64,000 bases of DNA from Enoplolaimus lenunculus (lineage: Eukaryota > Nematoda > Enoplea > Enoplida > Thoracostomopsidae). Both the position numbers and the translations under genes were made by a program. Positions within the stretch are counted from its first letter, which is position 1. Each line of letters begins with the position of its first letter. The notes beneath the pieces are model-generated. The model did no database searches. It was not told where the DNA came from and saw only the letters and a list, made by a program, of their open reading frames with translations. Shown here piece by piece: positions 12,701 to 23,699 of the stretch. The stretch covers positions 209,967-273,966 of the forward strand of contig JASANG010000694.1 of the NCBI GenBank assembly GCA_030248215.1. Reading direction: 5' to 3'.

Positions 12701-15700
12701 CTATTCAGATACGCGAATTATTTTCTGGTGGGTATTCATCATGACTATAATCAGGGTGCAACCGGAATTACAATTTACCGGAACCGGAACCGGAATTTGA
12801 AAATTTTACCGGAACCGGAACCGGAAAATGAAAAATGCATTTCACCAAAAATTTCATTTTAATCTTATTTTTTGCTCTATTATTTGTGAAATAACCTTAG
12901 TCGAACATAGGTTTTATTTTATTTGTTGTATTTTAGATTTTCATGATCGACTGAAGTGAAATCCACCATCAATGGCTTATATTCGGAGTACAAGTGGCTT
13001 TCAAAAGAGATTCTTAAAAATTAGCAAAGTTAAGAAAACGGCCAAATTATAATACCGGAATTTTTAAATCCGGTAAAAATTTACCGGAACCGGAACCGGA
13101 ACCGGAAGGTGAAAAAATGCCGGAACCGGAACCGGAATTCCGGTTGTACCATAATAATATGCAGCTGCCAGTGTTCCTAATGAATTTTTGAACAGAGCTT
13201 GCGGCTACAAGCTGCTGCATGAAATATTCAAATGTGAAGAAGGTTTTACTCGTAATTTCTTGCGTTAAAAACGTTTTCAAATCCTAATATTTATGTAGTG
13301 CTCAACATGTGTAAAGCTAGTCCAGACACCTTCGCCGTGGACTGCAAAATGCCAAACAAGTTTGATATTCAAATTTATTCATGATCGTTGCATAAATTCA
13401 AAATCTGAATTAATTCAAGAAGGCTCAGCAGCACAGTTTCCGATTGGCCATCAAAATGCAGGTGCTACAAGTTAGTGCGACTTTCAGGTACATGTAAACG
13501 TATGAATTAGATTTTATTGCAAGAATTCAATTGAATAATTTGCAGCTACATTTCAAAGGTGTTTCGTGACCTAACTTGTACATACAAGTTGCAAGTGCTA
13601 GTTCCTACTGCAAAAACTTTGACGTGTGAATAATTTGCAGCTACCTGAATTTTAAAGGTGTTTTGTGACTTAACTTGCACATGCATGTTGCAAGTGCTAT
13701 AACCTACTGCAAAAACTTTTTGAAATCAATTACATTGCAGATTTCTATAAAACCGCAGTGGTGCATCAGTCGTCAACGCTCGTGGGGTGTGCCTATTCCA
13801 GTATTTTATTCGACTGAATACTCTGATGGGCGTCCGCTTATTAGTGAAAACACAATAAAGCATTTAGCAGCGCTGTTTCGTGATCCAAATTCTGGTGGTT
13901 CAGATGTGTGGTTCCTTGCGAGCGGCAATTCAGATAGAGAACGTGAATTGATTGAAAAGTTGTTTCCAATTAATCTAAGAGCAGAGTTTGGATTGCCACC
14001 TGATGCTCCTGTGATCCTTGGAAACGAAATAATGGACATTTGGTTGGATAGCGGTGTTTCGTGGGCATGCGCTTTAAACGATTTGAAAGGTAATGTGGAT
14101 TCCAGCAGTACTATCAAACTTTTCCCTGTATATAACCATGGAGCAGAATATTGTTAAATATGTCTTAAAAAGTGGGGCCATCCAAGGTGCGACCTGATAT
14201 CCTGCTCCGGTCCGAGAAAAATGGAGATCCGGCTCTGCTATTTCAACTTACCGTAAGTTTTGTTAAAAATTCCAAATGACATTTGCCATAAAACAGATTG
14301 AGTTACTTTTACATATTTTTCCTGACATACATGTGTTGTAAATGTTTGAATGTAGTTCACAATCTTTTTTGGGCAACAATAATGCTGAAGAGCGTGATAA
14401 AGATGATCAGTGTTATTTTAGGGACCTTTCAGTGTCTCAGCGTTTTCTTATTCCTATGCCTAAAGCTAAAAATACCACTAATTACCTATATTTGAGTACT
14501 ATTTCGATGTACATTAACATGTACTTGTACGCAGATCTTTCAGATCCTTTTCCAATAGACCTGGTTGTAGAGGGAATTGACCAATTTCGCGGCTGGTTTT
14601 CAAGTTTGCTGTATACATCTTTAGCGTGCAACAATAAAAGTCCATATCGCCAAGTCGTTGTCCATGGATTTGTACAGGTAAGCTGAAGCCAGTGCGCTGT
14701 TTTCAAATAATGAATAATGATCAAAATACGCAATTGGATGCATAAACCTAACAATTTCTTAGTCGGACAGAGCAACTAATATAGCAGTTATATTCGTTCT
14801 AATCTGGTTTACACTTTGTAACTCAGGATGTCTTCACCATTGCTGCAGCAATGGCCGCCCTAGCCCCTAGCGGGCTCCGGGCACCTTGGTCCCTCGCAAG
14901 ACAAATCCACTATGATATTTAAAAAATTTCGCGCCTTTAGCTCAATTCAAGTTAAACACTGAATTTATTCACCGTTGTTTGGCTTCTGCTCGCTCCGCTA
15001 GCGAGTTTCTTCCGATATTGTATATTATGCCCTCGTGTATGTGCTCGGCCGGCAACTCCATCTTGAAGGCGGCTTGCTTCGAATACCTTAGCCGCAGCTC
15101 TGATCTGTTCATGCCCATATCTTTAGGAGAAAACTTAAAATTTTACTTTTTGGCAGGATGAAAATGGCCGTAAAATGTCAAAATCGTTGGGAAATGTTAT
15201 TGATCCATTTGAGTTGACGGACGGTGTTCAAAGTCAGAGGTGGTGTCTCACTGACTCAAACACGAACCCAGTTAATCAACACTGTTCTGACAGCGAAATT
15301 CAAGCAAAACAGCCGCTGCCAGTAGTCGGCAGCGATGGATTGCGGCTTTGGGTTGCATCCGAAGCCTCTGGTGAAACGAATATTCGGCTTAGCTCAAACA
15401 GTTTGGCAAAAGTACGAGAACATATCACTCAGATTCGACTGATTTTTCGGTTTATTCTAGGTTAGTAACACTTTGTCGCGCATAAAAATATTGTAAGGCT
15501 GGAAAATGCAAAAATACGAATGTTTGGATGACTCGTTTTCCTTTTATGGTTATTGCAAACCTTTGATTTGTATAAAGTTATCTCTTTAATATGTATTTGT
15601 ATAGTACTCAAGGTTATTACGATTTAGAGTTGGAGTGGGTTTGTGGTATTATAGCCTAAAATTACCTCTGACCTTAAATTGTTGGCATACGTGACACTGC

Positions 15701-16538
15701 GCTGTAGCTGTGCAATAACATAGGTGATGTATGATTTTAAACAGGATCAATCTCAGATTGCTCAACTGCGATACCTCCCCCAAAGCGTTCCGATTTACAT
15801 CCGTTAGATCAATATATGCTGTGGCGGCTGTCGAAATGTTACAAGGAAGCATTCGATCTGTACAACAGTTACAAGTACGACGAAATTGTAAACTTAGTGT
15901 TAAACTTTATCAGTCAAACTGTGTCACCAGTCTACATTGCGTCTATTAAAGACAGATTATACTGCGAACCGCAGCACAGTAATAGTCGGATTTTTGCTCA
16001 ATTTGTGCTGCAATGTGTAGGGAATTATTTGGCCAGTGTAATCGCGCCAATCATGCCTGTCCTAGCTGAAGAATATAATGAATTTTGTCCTGACAAAACA
16101 ATTGGTGAGACGTTTCGTAACGGTTGGCTGGTTGTTCCAGACGAATGGCTCCAAATTAACGGCAAAATTATCGACGCTATGGATGAAGTAGTTTTGCCTT
16201 TACGTATGGAAGTAGCGTCCAGTATCAGTGGTCTTAGTAGTTCTGGATATGATGTTTTTATCTATGCCTCACCTGCTGTGTCTAAAAAGCTGTACCTTTT
16301 TCACTGTGGAAATTATGATCAGTTAACGGCTTTGTTTGGGGTTGCGTCAGTCACCGTTATCGAAGATAAATTTATGAATGGAAATGTGTACCGGTTCGTG
16401 GTCAGACAAACTTTAAATTCCGAGTGCGAACGATGCAGGAGATTTGTTATTAAGCAAAAAAGCTATGATGATAAATTATCTACAAGACTATGTATGCGTT
16501 GTGTTGATGCTATGGAACAAAATGCTAAACTTAATTAA
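6749..16538 (+). CDS. IARS2: Mitochondrial isoleucyl-tRNA synthetase (10 exons)
   Basis: This class I enzyme charges tRNA-Ile with isoleucine, here probably in mitochondria. Exons: 6749-6955, 7509-7742, 8936-9284, 9633-10021, 10320-10492, 12011-12167, 13741-14089, 14535-14677, 15157-15460 and 15745-16538. All junctions are GT-AG with matching phases, giving 1032 residues (human IARS2 has 1012). Landmarks are HIGH at residues 106-109, the editing-domain line [44 protein letters not shown] and KMSKS at 673-677. A C-terminal zinc motif has Cys 996, 999, 1018 and 1021. The N-terminus is basic and includes RYASTDSRR, fitting a mitochondrial presequence. The ATG at 6749 is the first in frame. Exon 9 carries about 24 extra residues after KMSKS, and 15224-15322 could be an optional 99-nt intron. 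Introns hold MITEs. Family and completeness are firm; targeting is inferred. Confidence 0.95.
7770..7885. repeat. TTAGGC-word array in IARS2 intron 2
   Basis: Words such as TTAGGCTTAGAC on the left and CCTAAGCTCAAGTCTAAG on the right face each other, so the array is itself an imperfect inverted repeat. It is a degenerate member of the TTAGGC family. Confidence 0.45.
7949..8219. mobile_element. GCCGAT-word MITE (hAT-like) in IARS2 intron 2
   Basis: The left end reads TATGGGATTTGCCGATTCC and the right end GATTAATCGACACATCTCT, a decayed inverted pair of the CAGGGATGTGCCGATTAAT type. The subterminal zones are arrays of CCGATG and CCGATA hexamers. A related fragment lies at 41587-41692. I could not identify a clear target duplication. 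Confidence 0.55.
8220..8935. other. Rest of IARS2 intron 2, nothing recognised
   Basis: AT-rich intron sequence ending in the TATATTTAG acceptor of exon 3. No repeat family or coding frame was recognised. Confidence 0.4.
10120..10215. mobile_element. Fragment of TA-duplicating NCGNNN-word MITE
   Basis: Contains CAATCACGGACAGAGTTAA, close to the CAGTCACGGACAGAA terminus of the elements at 11157 and 16619, followed by GCGGTTC-type words. It lies just upstream of IARS2 exon 5. Confidence 0.5.
11157..11514. mobile_element. Mariner-type MITE, full length, in IARS2 intron 5
   Basis: The termini are CAGTCACGGTCAGAATTAAG and its near-exact inverse, and TA sits on each side (11155-11156 and 11515-11516). 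A TA duplication with CAGTCACGG ends fits the Tc1/mariner/pogo group. The interior is a GC-rich array of six-base words such as CGCAGT, CGCGGT and TCGAAC, arranged symmetrically. No transposase is present. The long open frames on both strands here are a product of the GC-rich repetition. Confidence 0.8.
12752..13150. mobile_element. CCGGAA-word hAT MITE in IARS2 intron 6
   Basis: Starts CAGGGTGCAACCGGAATTAC and ends GGAATTCCGGTTGTACC with the last few bases lost. It is in the opposite orientation to the copy at 920-1296 and shares its interior (TTTCACCAAAAATTTCATTTT). The flanks ACTATAAT and ATAATAAT are only partly alike, so the target duplication is unclear. Confidence 0.75.
13151..13740. 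other. End of IARS2 intron 6, short internal duplications
   Basis: Two diverged copies of a line containing TTTGCAGCTAC, AAAGGTGTTT and TGCAAGTGCTA lie at about 13540-13620 and 13625-13710. No gene is seen. The intron ends in TACATTGCAG. Confidence 0.4.
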
Positions 16539-16618
16539 CATCGGAAGTTGTTTAGTTAACATCTACATCTAGACCAATATTTTTAAAAGTGTGTTGCACA
16601 GATCACAAATGAGTGATA

Positions 16619-16986
16619 CAGTCACGGACAGAAGTAAGTACACAGAAACCTGGATTGCGTGCTCTGCGGTTACGGTTTTATAGCCGCGTCTGAGTTAGTG
16701 ATCGCAGCTCAAATTCAGTTTGAGACGCAATCTTGGTCGCAATTTTATTGGCGTTCGCAGTCGCTATTTACACCGCTGTCTCAGTCGCTGTTTGAACCAC
16801 GTCTGTGACCGCAATTTTAGCTGCGTCTATAACCGCAATTTTCACCGCGTCTGTAAACAGGAAGCTGCGTGCGCAACTGCACTTTTACGTTCAAATAAAT
16901 TGCGTTTTGCGAGCGATCGCATATGCGAGCAATCACAAGTCAAACCATGTTTAGGTCGCGATTGCACTTAATTTTGTCCGTTACTG
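16619..16986. mobile_element. Mariner-type MITE just downstream of IARS2
   Basis: Ends CAGTCACGGACAGAAGTAAG and CTTAATTTTGTCCGTTACTG, with TA on both sides (16617-16618 and 16987-16988). It belongs to the same family as 11157-11514 but is more diverged. It begins 80 bp after the IARS2 stop codon. It contains AATAAA at 16894-16899, the first such hexamer I see after the stop, so it may supply the polyadenylation signal. Confidence 0.8.
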
Positions 16987-16989
16987 TAG

Positions 16990-17330
16990 GTTTGTTAGAT
17001 TTCGCACCAGTGAATGGTAAGGTACGAACATCAGCACATTTTTGACATTTGATTTGTTCGATATCTGTAAGCACTCATCACAAGTTGGTGATAGATTGTG
17101 TACATTTAAACCAGTGAATGGTAGGAAAACAACAACAAAAACAGCGACAAAACAACAAAAATCACACAGTCGATGTTTCAAATTTTGACTTGTTCGATTT
17201 CTGTCCCAATTTTGAGAACTGGTGATAGATGCTATACAGATTTGAGAATATGGATAATTTATCGCTGAGTGTAATGATGCTGTGTTGTACCTAACCGCAA
17301 AATTGCTGTTCCTAATCACGTGCATTGTGT
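16990..17330. repeat. Dispersed repeat with internal duplication
   Basis: Two diverged subunits each contain CCAGTGAATGGTA, a TTTGA(C/A)TTGTTCGAT line and a TGGTGATAGAT line. A related sequence occurs at about 34250-34380 inside a vezatin intron. No function is recognised. Confidence 0.45.
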
Positions 17331-18175
17331 TAGTTTTATTCAGCTACATATTGCAAATGCTTTAAAACAATATGGCATTCGGGCGGTTTCCAACTATTAA
17401 CTCACACAGTTATCTAATGATATGATTGTTGATTAATTTTCAGTTTGTATTTTCAGTTTGTAAATGCACATAAAATTAACGTATTTAAGATGTTCTTTTA
17501 GATGTTCTTTAAAAGCGCTATAATTGGGATATTAAAACATTCACCGAGCACTTTGGTAGTTTGTTGCAAGAATAGCGAATACGCATTGTCTTTAACATCA
17601 TACATGCGTTTTTGTTGAATATATTTTAAACTGGAACGTTTTTAGTTTACCTACATTAAAAACTGAATGATTACTCAATTATGTTATTCAACTTAATTCT
17701 GATCAAACTGACTGCATTTTCGGTTCCGGGGCTTGTAAGCTGCAATCCTTTTTCAAAAATCCGTCATTGTTTGCAGCCAGTAGGTAATATAGGACATAGG
17801 TCACCAGTATTCGATATGTTATACAGGTATCACATGCAGGCGTGCTGAGATGCTCATGTGGGATGTGATACTGATACCCTACTTATCAGTATTCATTAAA
17901 GCGATACAATCAAATTATTACAGTGGATAAGTCTAGGTTCCTTTCAGGGGCAGCCGGCCGGAGTCGGAGCCGGAGGTGAAGCCCGAGGTGAGGCGAAATT
18001 ACGTAGTTAAAATAATGTTTAATTTGTTAATTTTAGCGAATATCGGAAATGTGTTGTTAAATCGTTTCGTTTGACGTTTTTTGTTTACAAAATCTTGGCA
18101 ATTCTTTCCTCAAAATTGTGCCAAAAGTTAAAACAAAAGACATCAAGCAAATTAATTTTGTAAATGGGTCATCCA
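17331..18175. other. Intergenic, nothing recognised
   Basis: AT-rich sequence apart from a short GGAGCCGGAGGTGA patch near 17950 that resembles the CCGGAG-word repeats. No gene or RNA is seen. Confidence 0.4.
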
Positions 18176-18976
18176 CTTTATAATGCGCGCGCTAATGTAA
18201 AAATTTGTGCAACCACCCGGTAGGGATATGTGTACAAATCGAAGCTGCAACTAGAGTGTGGGTACAATTTTACGCGTTTCGTCGACAATGTTAATTGTCC
18301 CGACACTGTCCGAAGGTAGTCGGGACAAAAGGTAAAAAAATTATGCAAAATAAATAAGTGTATATGCAGTGGTGACCCGAATAAGAGGGGGTAATAGGAG
18401 GGGGTCCCCATTTTGAGTCTCAATCAATAGGATTCCGTATTCCTTATAAGAGTCCGTAAGCGAATAGTCCCTAAACGCTAATTAAGTCCATAAATGTCAA
18501 TTATTCCCTACTTGCAGCGCATAAATGACTCCATGGCCAAATAATTTGTTTGAAACTTTAAAGTTTGCTTAAATTTTGAAAGTACATTCCTAAGTATAAC
18601 CTTGCATTATCGCTCAAGCTATTGAAAAAGACAAATAAACGTTTAATTCAACGGACAGTTGCAGTACCAGATATATTTTAGTAACGAAGGTTGGCGGAGC
18701 GTGGGTTATAAATAAATAACAGTCTGTATCCAAATAACAGGGGGTACTTTCTGGAGGCCAAATAAATATCAGTTCCCCCTCTTATTTGGGGTCACTACAG
18801 CGTTTGTTTGTGTTGTTATGTTTGCGATACTATATGAACACAGTGCAATATGTCTTTACGACCTCGTTAGGGACTACCGAACGTTACAGTGGTCTCGTAA
18901 TAAAGTGTGTTAAAACGACGTCGGGCCTTACTCAGACCCAGACATTTTTTGCAGTAGCGCGTGCAGTATAACGTGG
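18176..18976. repeat. Repeat R, copy 1, interrupted by a MITE
   Basis: The two outer parts (18176-18366 and 18801-18976) match an uninterrupted copy at 28731-29101. Shared lines include GCGCTAATGTAAA, TGTACAAATCGAAGCTGCAA, ACACTGTCCGAAGG and AAACGACGTCGGGCCTTACT. The inner 434 bp are a separate insertion. I do not recognise the family of R. A weaker copy is visible near 52010-52210. Confidence 0.65.
18367..18800. mobile_element. MITE with CAGTGGTGACCC ends inserted in repeat R
   Basis: Left end CAGTGGTGACCCGAATAAGA and right end TCTTATTTGGGGTCACTACAG are imperfect inverted repeats. Comparison with the empty copy of R at 28731 shows this block is an insertion. A diverged relative is at 30803-31150, and both share TTTTGAGT(C/G)TCAATCAATA. 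The duplicated target is not clear. Confidence 0.65.
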
Positions 18977-18999
18977 ATATTCCAAAAATTATGCAAAAT

Positions 19000-19115
19000 T
19001 TCACTACCGAAATTGCCAGAACCTCCGGCAAAATTTCTACCGGTGGCAGAGGTCGATTTTCTTCCGGAACCGGAGTCGGAGGCGACCTCCGGTTGTACCC
19101 TGGCTCCGGCCCATG
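19000..19115. mobile_element. CCGGAG-word element fragment
   Basis: Runs of ACCTCCGG and CCGGAACCGGAGTCGG end in CCGGTTGTACCCTGG, like the right end of the CAGGGTGCAACC family. Only one end is present. Confidence 0.5.
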
Positions 19116-19167
19116 TACTGTATTGACCCGTGGGAAAAAAGTATATTAGTTCGTTGCAATCGGCCAC

Positions 19168-21597
19168 CGGTGACTTGTAACTTGAAAGATCGGAAGTTCA
19201 AAATTATGTAACGTCCTTCTTTTCAAATGTTTTCACTTCAGAGCAAATATCGGAATCCTATCTAAGCCATTTCTTAGACAACGGGAACATCCCAACGCTT
19301 ACAGCGCAGCAGTCTGAAGTATTAAATAATTCTGTATCGACTACAGAAGTGCACAAGGCTTTGTGTTCAATGCAAGGAAAAAAGTCACCGGGGGTAGACG
19401 GTATTCCAATAAGATTTTATTGGTGTTTTGAGTATAAACTAGCACCTGTGTTATGTTAGTTATATAATTTCTTCTTACAATATGCTTGTACGCCACCATC
19501 ATGTTATGAAGGTTTAATAACTTTATTATATAAAGGAAAAGGCGCAAGGAATTTATTAAGTAATTGGCGCCCAATTACATTGTTAAATGTAGATTACAAA
19601 ATTTTCGCTAAAATTTTTGCTATGCGGTTGAAAAGTATAATGCCACATTTGGTCCACACTGATCAAACGGCATCTGTACCAAATCGGAGAATACAAGATA
19701 GTATATTTCATGTCTTATCAGTGTAAATTATGCAAGTTTCTCGAATACTAATGCTTTGATATTAGCTTTAGACCACAAATCTGCTTTTGATATGCTTGAA
19801 TGAACTTTCATGTCTAAGGTTTATACCCATATGAACCTTGGAAAAAATTTTCAGAGGGTCTTATCCACAATTTACAAGCCAGATTTCACAAAATCTTGTG
19901 TAAAAATGTAAATGGGTTTTTGTCAGAATCTTTTTACGTTTACAGAGGTGTTAGGCAAGATTGTCCCTTATCTCCATATTTGTATGTTATAGCTACTGAA
20001 GTTGTTGCGTGTTATATAAGGAAAACTGGCATGTTAAAAGGATTACCGTTATACGGAATTGACAATAAAATAACTAAGTATGCTGATGACACAAGTCTCT
20101 TCTTGTCAAATTGGAATGAAGTCCAAACGGCTTTTGAAATATTTAAAAAATTTCAGAAGGCTTCAGGTAGCAGACTCAACGAAGATAGAACTCAAATATT
20201 ACAGCTCGGGAGTTTTGCTAATAATGCGCCACATTGGGTAAAACACTTAATCGTTGATAAGTTAAAAGTTTATGGTATATGGTTTGATAAAAATGGATTA
20301 CATAGGGAAAATTAGAAAAAACCCAGTGAAACTATTGCGACGCTTGAACGAAGAATTCCACCCTTTGGTATATCAATTTATGGTAAAATGCATTGTGTTT
20401 ATACTTATTATCTTTGTATGTTTAACTATGTTATGAAGGTGGGTACTCCTGAAAATTCTTTAGTTAAACAAGCGTACAAAGGAATATCACGGTATATATT
20501 TTTCCCTCGAAATCCAATGTTATAGCAAGAAGAATGCTTTGCCTGCCAATATCACTTGGGGGCGTAAACTACCCAGATTTTGAAATTAAACTAAAATTAG
20601 AACGCTTAATGTTTTATATACGAATCATAAATGTGAAAGAAATTTTAAGTTGGAGGAGATCCTTTGAACATTTCTACAGACCATTAGAATGGCTGTCTAA
20701 GCGACAACTTAGAAGACAGACGTGTCCAGATTTCTATAAAGAAATTCGTATTGCCATAATTGATTCTCAATTTGAACGACGAGGTTCGATGTGCTGGATA
20801 TTTGGTAAACATTTGAAAATGTCCTTGGTCACTACTAAGACCTTATATCATATATGGATCTCTCACGTTTATGCAAACAGCATAACGTGTATAAACCAAA
20901 TTTGGACTAAGCTGTTTAACATTAGTGAAACAGGGTTAAAGTGTCCTGGAGGTGGGCCAAGCCAAAATATACTGAAGCACCGGTTAGAAATCTTCATTTC
21001 GGTTTAAGACATATATCACTTTACACAAACCATAGACTTAAATTTTTTACTGAAACGGATGGAAATTGTAAATTATGTGCTTTAAAAAATACACAGATAC
21101 GAGAAGATAATATGCATGTTTTTGTTAGCTGCCCGAGAGCTGTTGAATTTTACAAAGTTTCACGACCTTTCTTATGTAATTTGGGAGATACAGAAAATGT
21201 GAGTGCCGTAGATCTTATTCTTGGGAAATCTTTCCAAGATAAGCAGAGATAAAATGTTTTAAATTTTGTTATACATCACATGCATTATGCAATCTAGAAG
21301 GCCCGACAACGCCTGAAAATGAAAATGCCGAGTACCCAACAGTCGAAATACTGCAGGGAAACATTTTCAGAAATTTGTGTCGGATAAAGGTTATTATGGC
21401 GGAGGAAAAATTTTTTCAGTATTTTGAATATTTAGTATTACGAAATAAGTCAACATTTGGTTTTAAAGTTAGAAATCTAATCATTTGATGTTTTTGATGC
21501 GCTTTGTTGCCAATGTGTTATTACTTTGTTTGGTTTAAATATGAGTTATGCTAATTATGTATCATGGGTTAAAATAAACTGACAGTGTCAAAAAAAG
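19168..21597 (+). mobile_element. LINE, L1/Tx1-like, 5'-truncated, decayed ORF2
   Basis: Translated pieces in order show the reverse transcriptase: SPGVDGIPIRFYW, NWRPITLLNVDYKIFAK and DQTASVPNRRIQDS, then GVRQDCPLSPYLY, then KYADDTSLFLSN with the catalytic YADD at 20079-20090. A C-terminal region with CKLCALKN and HVFVSCPRAVEFY (zinc-knuckle-like) follows, and then HHMHYAIWKARQ-like sequence. There is no endonuclease domain. Several stops and frameshifts interrupt the frame, for example stops near 19457, 19725 and 20313. The 3' end is AATAAACTGACAGTGTCAAAAAAA at about 21575-21597. The L1/Tx1 placement is by motif recall. Confidence 0.85.
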
Positions 21598-21715
21598 TCC
21601 GGCGGGACTGTAATAGAGTAAGGTGAAGCTTTAGACTAATTTTTTTGCTTAGGCTTAGGGTTAGGAATATGCTTATACTACTGTTTCGGCCCTGTTATAT
21701 ACATTGGCCCTGGTT
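21598..21715. mobile_element. TTAGGC-word MITE, left end lost
   Basis: Begins at GTCCGGCGGGACTGTAATAGAG directly against the LINE poly(A), carries GCTTAGGCTTAGGGTTAGG and ends CCCTGTTATATACATTGGCC. The right terminus matches the complete copy at 26426-26586. Confidence 0.6.
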
Positions 21716-22187
21716 CCCATATAACAAAGCGTGATCAAACGCTTTGGACACCTCCTTCCCTTAACTTTTTTCTGTAGTCCCTACATGAAGATGTTGGGCA
21801 CTGCAAAATGCAGTAATTTTTCAAGGGCACCGCACTCACTCCTCAATACGCCATAATTGGAGTAAGATTGAGGCTTCAGGGGCTCTTAGCATTTAATTTC
21901 ATTTTTTGTTTCTGTAATTTTTTCAAAAAAGCTCCATTTCGGTAATGAATGTGCCACAGCGAAATATATATTTCCTAACTGTGGGGCAATTTTCAAAGGT
22001 TTACTTGCACGAACTTATTTTAAAAAATAGCTTGGGAACGATTTTTTATAATACGAGGTAAATTATTGTTAAAGTTTGCATACAATTCAAATCCCATATT
22101 AATTTTGCTAGTACGGTCTAATTCTGTGAACATGTTGCTCTGTGACTTAAGTATTAAAGTATTTACATTTGTAGGTGAATGTCACGG
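21716..22187. other. Intergenic, nothing recognised
   Basis: AT-rich stretch between two MITEs, with no coding or RNA signal. Confidence 0.4.
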
Positions 22188-22535
22188 TACAACCGGAGAT
22201 CTGCTTCCGGCTCAGGCAAAAAATCGGCCTCCAGATGCTCCAGCTCTGGCTCCGGTAGAAATTTTTGCCGGAGGTCCCGGAATTTTCGGTAGTAAAATTT
22301 TGCATAATTTTGCAAAACTTATCTGTTTACCGCGTTTTGTTTTACTTTTGTTACAATTATCAGGACAGAATTTCTGAAATTTCGCAGAAAATTAGCGCAA
22401 AACCAAACAACTTAACAACATAACAGAAATTGGCTAAAATTAACTAATTAACCATTATTTTACTACATAATTTTGCCTCACCTCCGGCTCCGGCTCCGGC
22501 AAGTTTCGTTGACCTCCGGCTCCGGTATTTTTATC
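22188..22535. mobile_element. CCGGCT-word MITE, diverged
   Basis: Begins near GGTACAACCGGAGATCTGC and ends in repeated CTCCGGCTCCGG lines. The interior includes CCGGAGGTCCCGGAATTTTCGG. It is a subfamily of the CCGGAA elements with a changed word (CCGGCT). Terminal CAGGG bases are not preserved. Confidence 0.5.
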
Positions 22536-22868
22536 ACATGTGGAAGTACTATAAAACGATTTCGCTGTCTTTTCGGTATAGTAAACCACTCTACAACCTG
22601 AACCATATCCTGCCTAGTGATGGGCATTGAATATTTTTTCATATATACTGCCATATATTTATCCGGGTATCAGAAACTCGATTTTGCGTTTTTTGGAATT
22701 CCGAACCTCAATTTTTGTTCGCTTAGTACCGTCCCTCCGGACGGACTTTTTGTTATGCAGTAAGCGAATGTCGTGACAGACGCCGTTCAGAGGGACTCTC
22801 TGTTGGCAACTGGGTGTATGCATAGTGTGGTGACTATTGGATATATAATTTATAAACATTACTGCGGC

Positions 22869-23305
22869 GGCCAGTGTTACCCTAAAGGCTGTCCCATTTT
22901 CCACGGACAGCAATGTACTAGGAGGACACACAACGACAGTCGGGACAGCGGAACAGTTGGGACAGCGGGACAGTTAGGACAGTAGGACATCTGGGACAGA
23001 TGGAACAGCGGGCCAGTTGGGACAGCAGGACAGTTGGGACGCGGGGCCGTTGGGACACCGGGACAGTTTGGACGCGGGACCGTTGGGACAGCGGGACAGT
23101 TGGGACACGGGACCGTTGGGACAGCGGGACATTTGGGATAGCTGAACAATTGGGGCAGCTGGGCAATTGGACAGCGGGACAGTTGGACAGCGGAACTGCT
23201 GGACAGTTGGACAGCGGGACAGTTACACAACTGTCACAGTTGGATAATTGGGACAGTTGGCTCAGCGGGACAATGGAACAGTTGAGACAGCGGGACAGTT
23301 CAAAG
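22869..23305. mobile_element. GGGACAG-word MITE with minisatellite core
   Basis: Begins GGCCAGTGTTACCCTAAAGG and CTGTCCCATTTTCC, matching the left terminus of 27226-27639. From about 22932 the core is a minisatellite of 8-10-bp words such as GGGACAGTT and GGGACAGC, mostly separated by single changes. The right terminus is missing. Long open frames on both strands here arise from the repetition. Confidence 0.65.
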
Positions 23306-23499
23306 TGCTCTAAACCCGTAATTTTAAGGCGCTCGCCGTAAAAGTATGACCTGACAGACCAGGTAGACTTTCAGTGAACACCTTTGAATTGAACCCTTTC
23401 CAGCATTTTTGCATTTCACTAGATAAAGATTCCACGATTGTGAACAATATTCTAAACAAGGTCTGATGCTAGAATTATTGATTCGCAACAACGTACTGC

Positions 23500-23690
23500 T
23501 CAATGTTCAACCGGAATTCTGGTTCCGGTGGGGGAATTCGGTATTTTTCACTATCCCGTTCCGGTATTTTCTGCCGGAGCCGGAGGCATTAAAAATGACT
23601 TTGATGACAAGTGTTTTGTTTTCCGGTTCCGGCTACGGTTCCGATTCCGGTATCGTTTTTACTTTCTGGTTCCGGTGTTTGGAAACGGCT
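23500..23690. mobile_element. CCGGTT-word fragment
   Basis: Words such as GGTTCCGG and CCGGAGCCGGAGG start after TTCAACCGGAATTCTGG, so it is a decayed relative of the CAGGGTGCAACC family with one recognisable end. Confidence 0.5.
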
Positions 23691-23699
23691 ACTATATGT

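Noticed and set aside
22932-23305. CRISPR-like array
   Set aside because: The repeats are 8-10 bp, contiguous and without unique spacers, inside a transposon of an intron-bearing eukaryotic genome.
22877-23341. Pro/Ser/Val- and Gly/Thr-rich repetitive open frames
   Set aside because: Direct products of the GGGACAG minisatellite, open in several frames at once.
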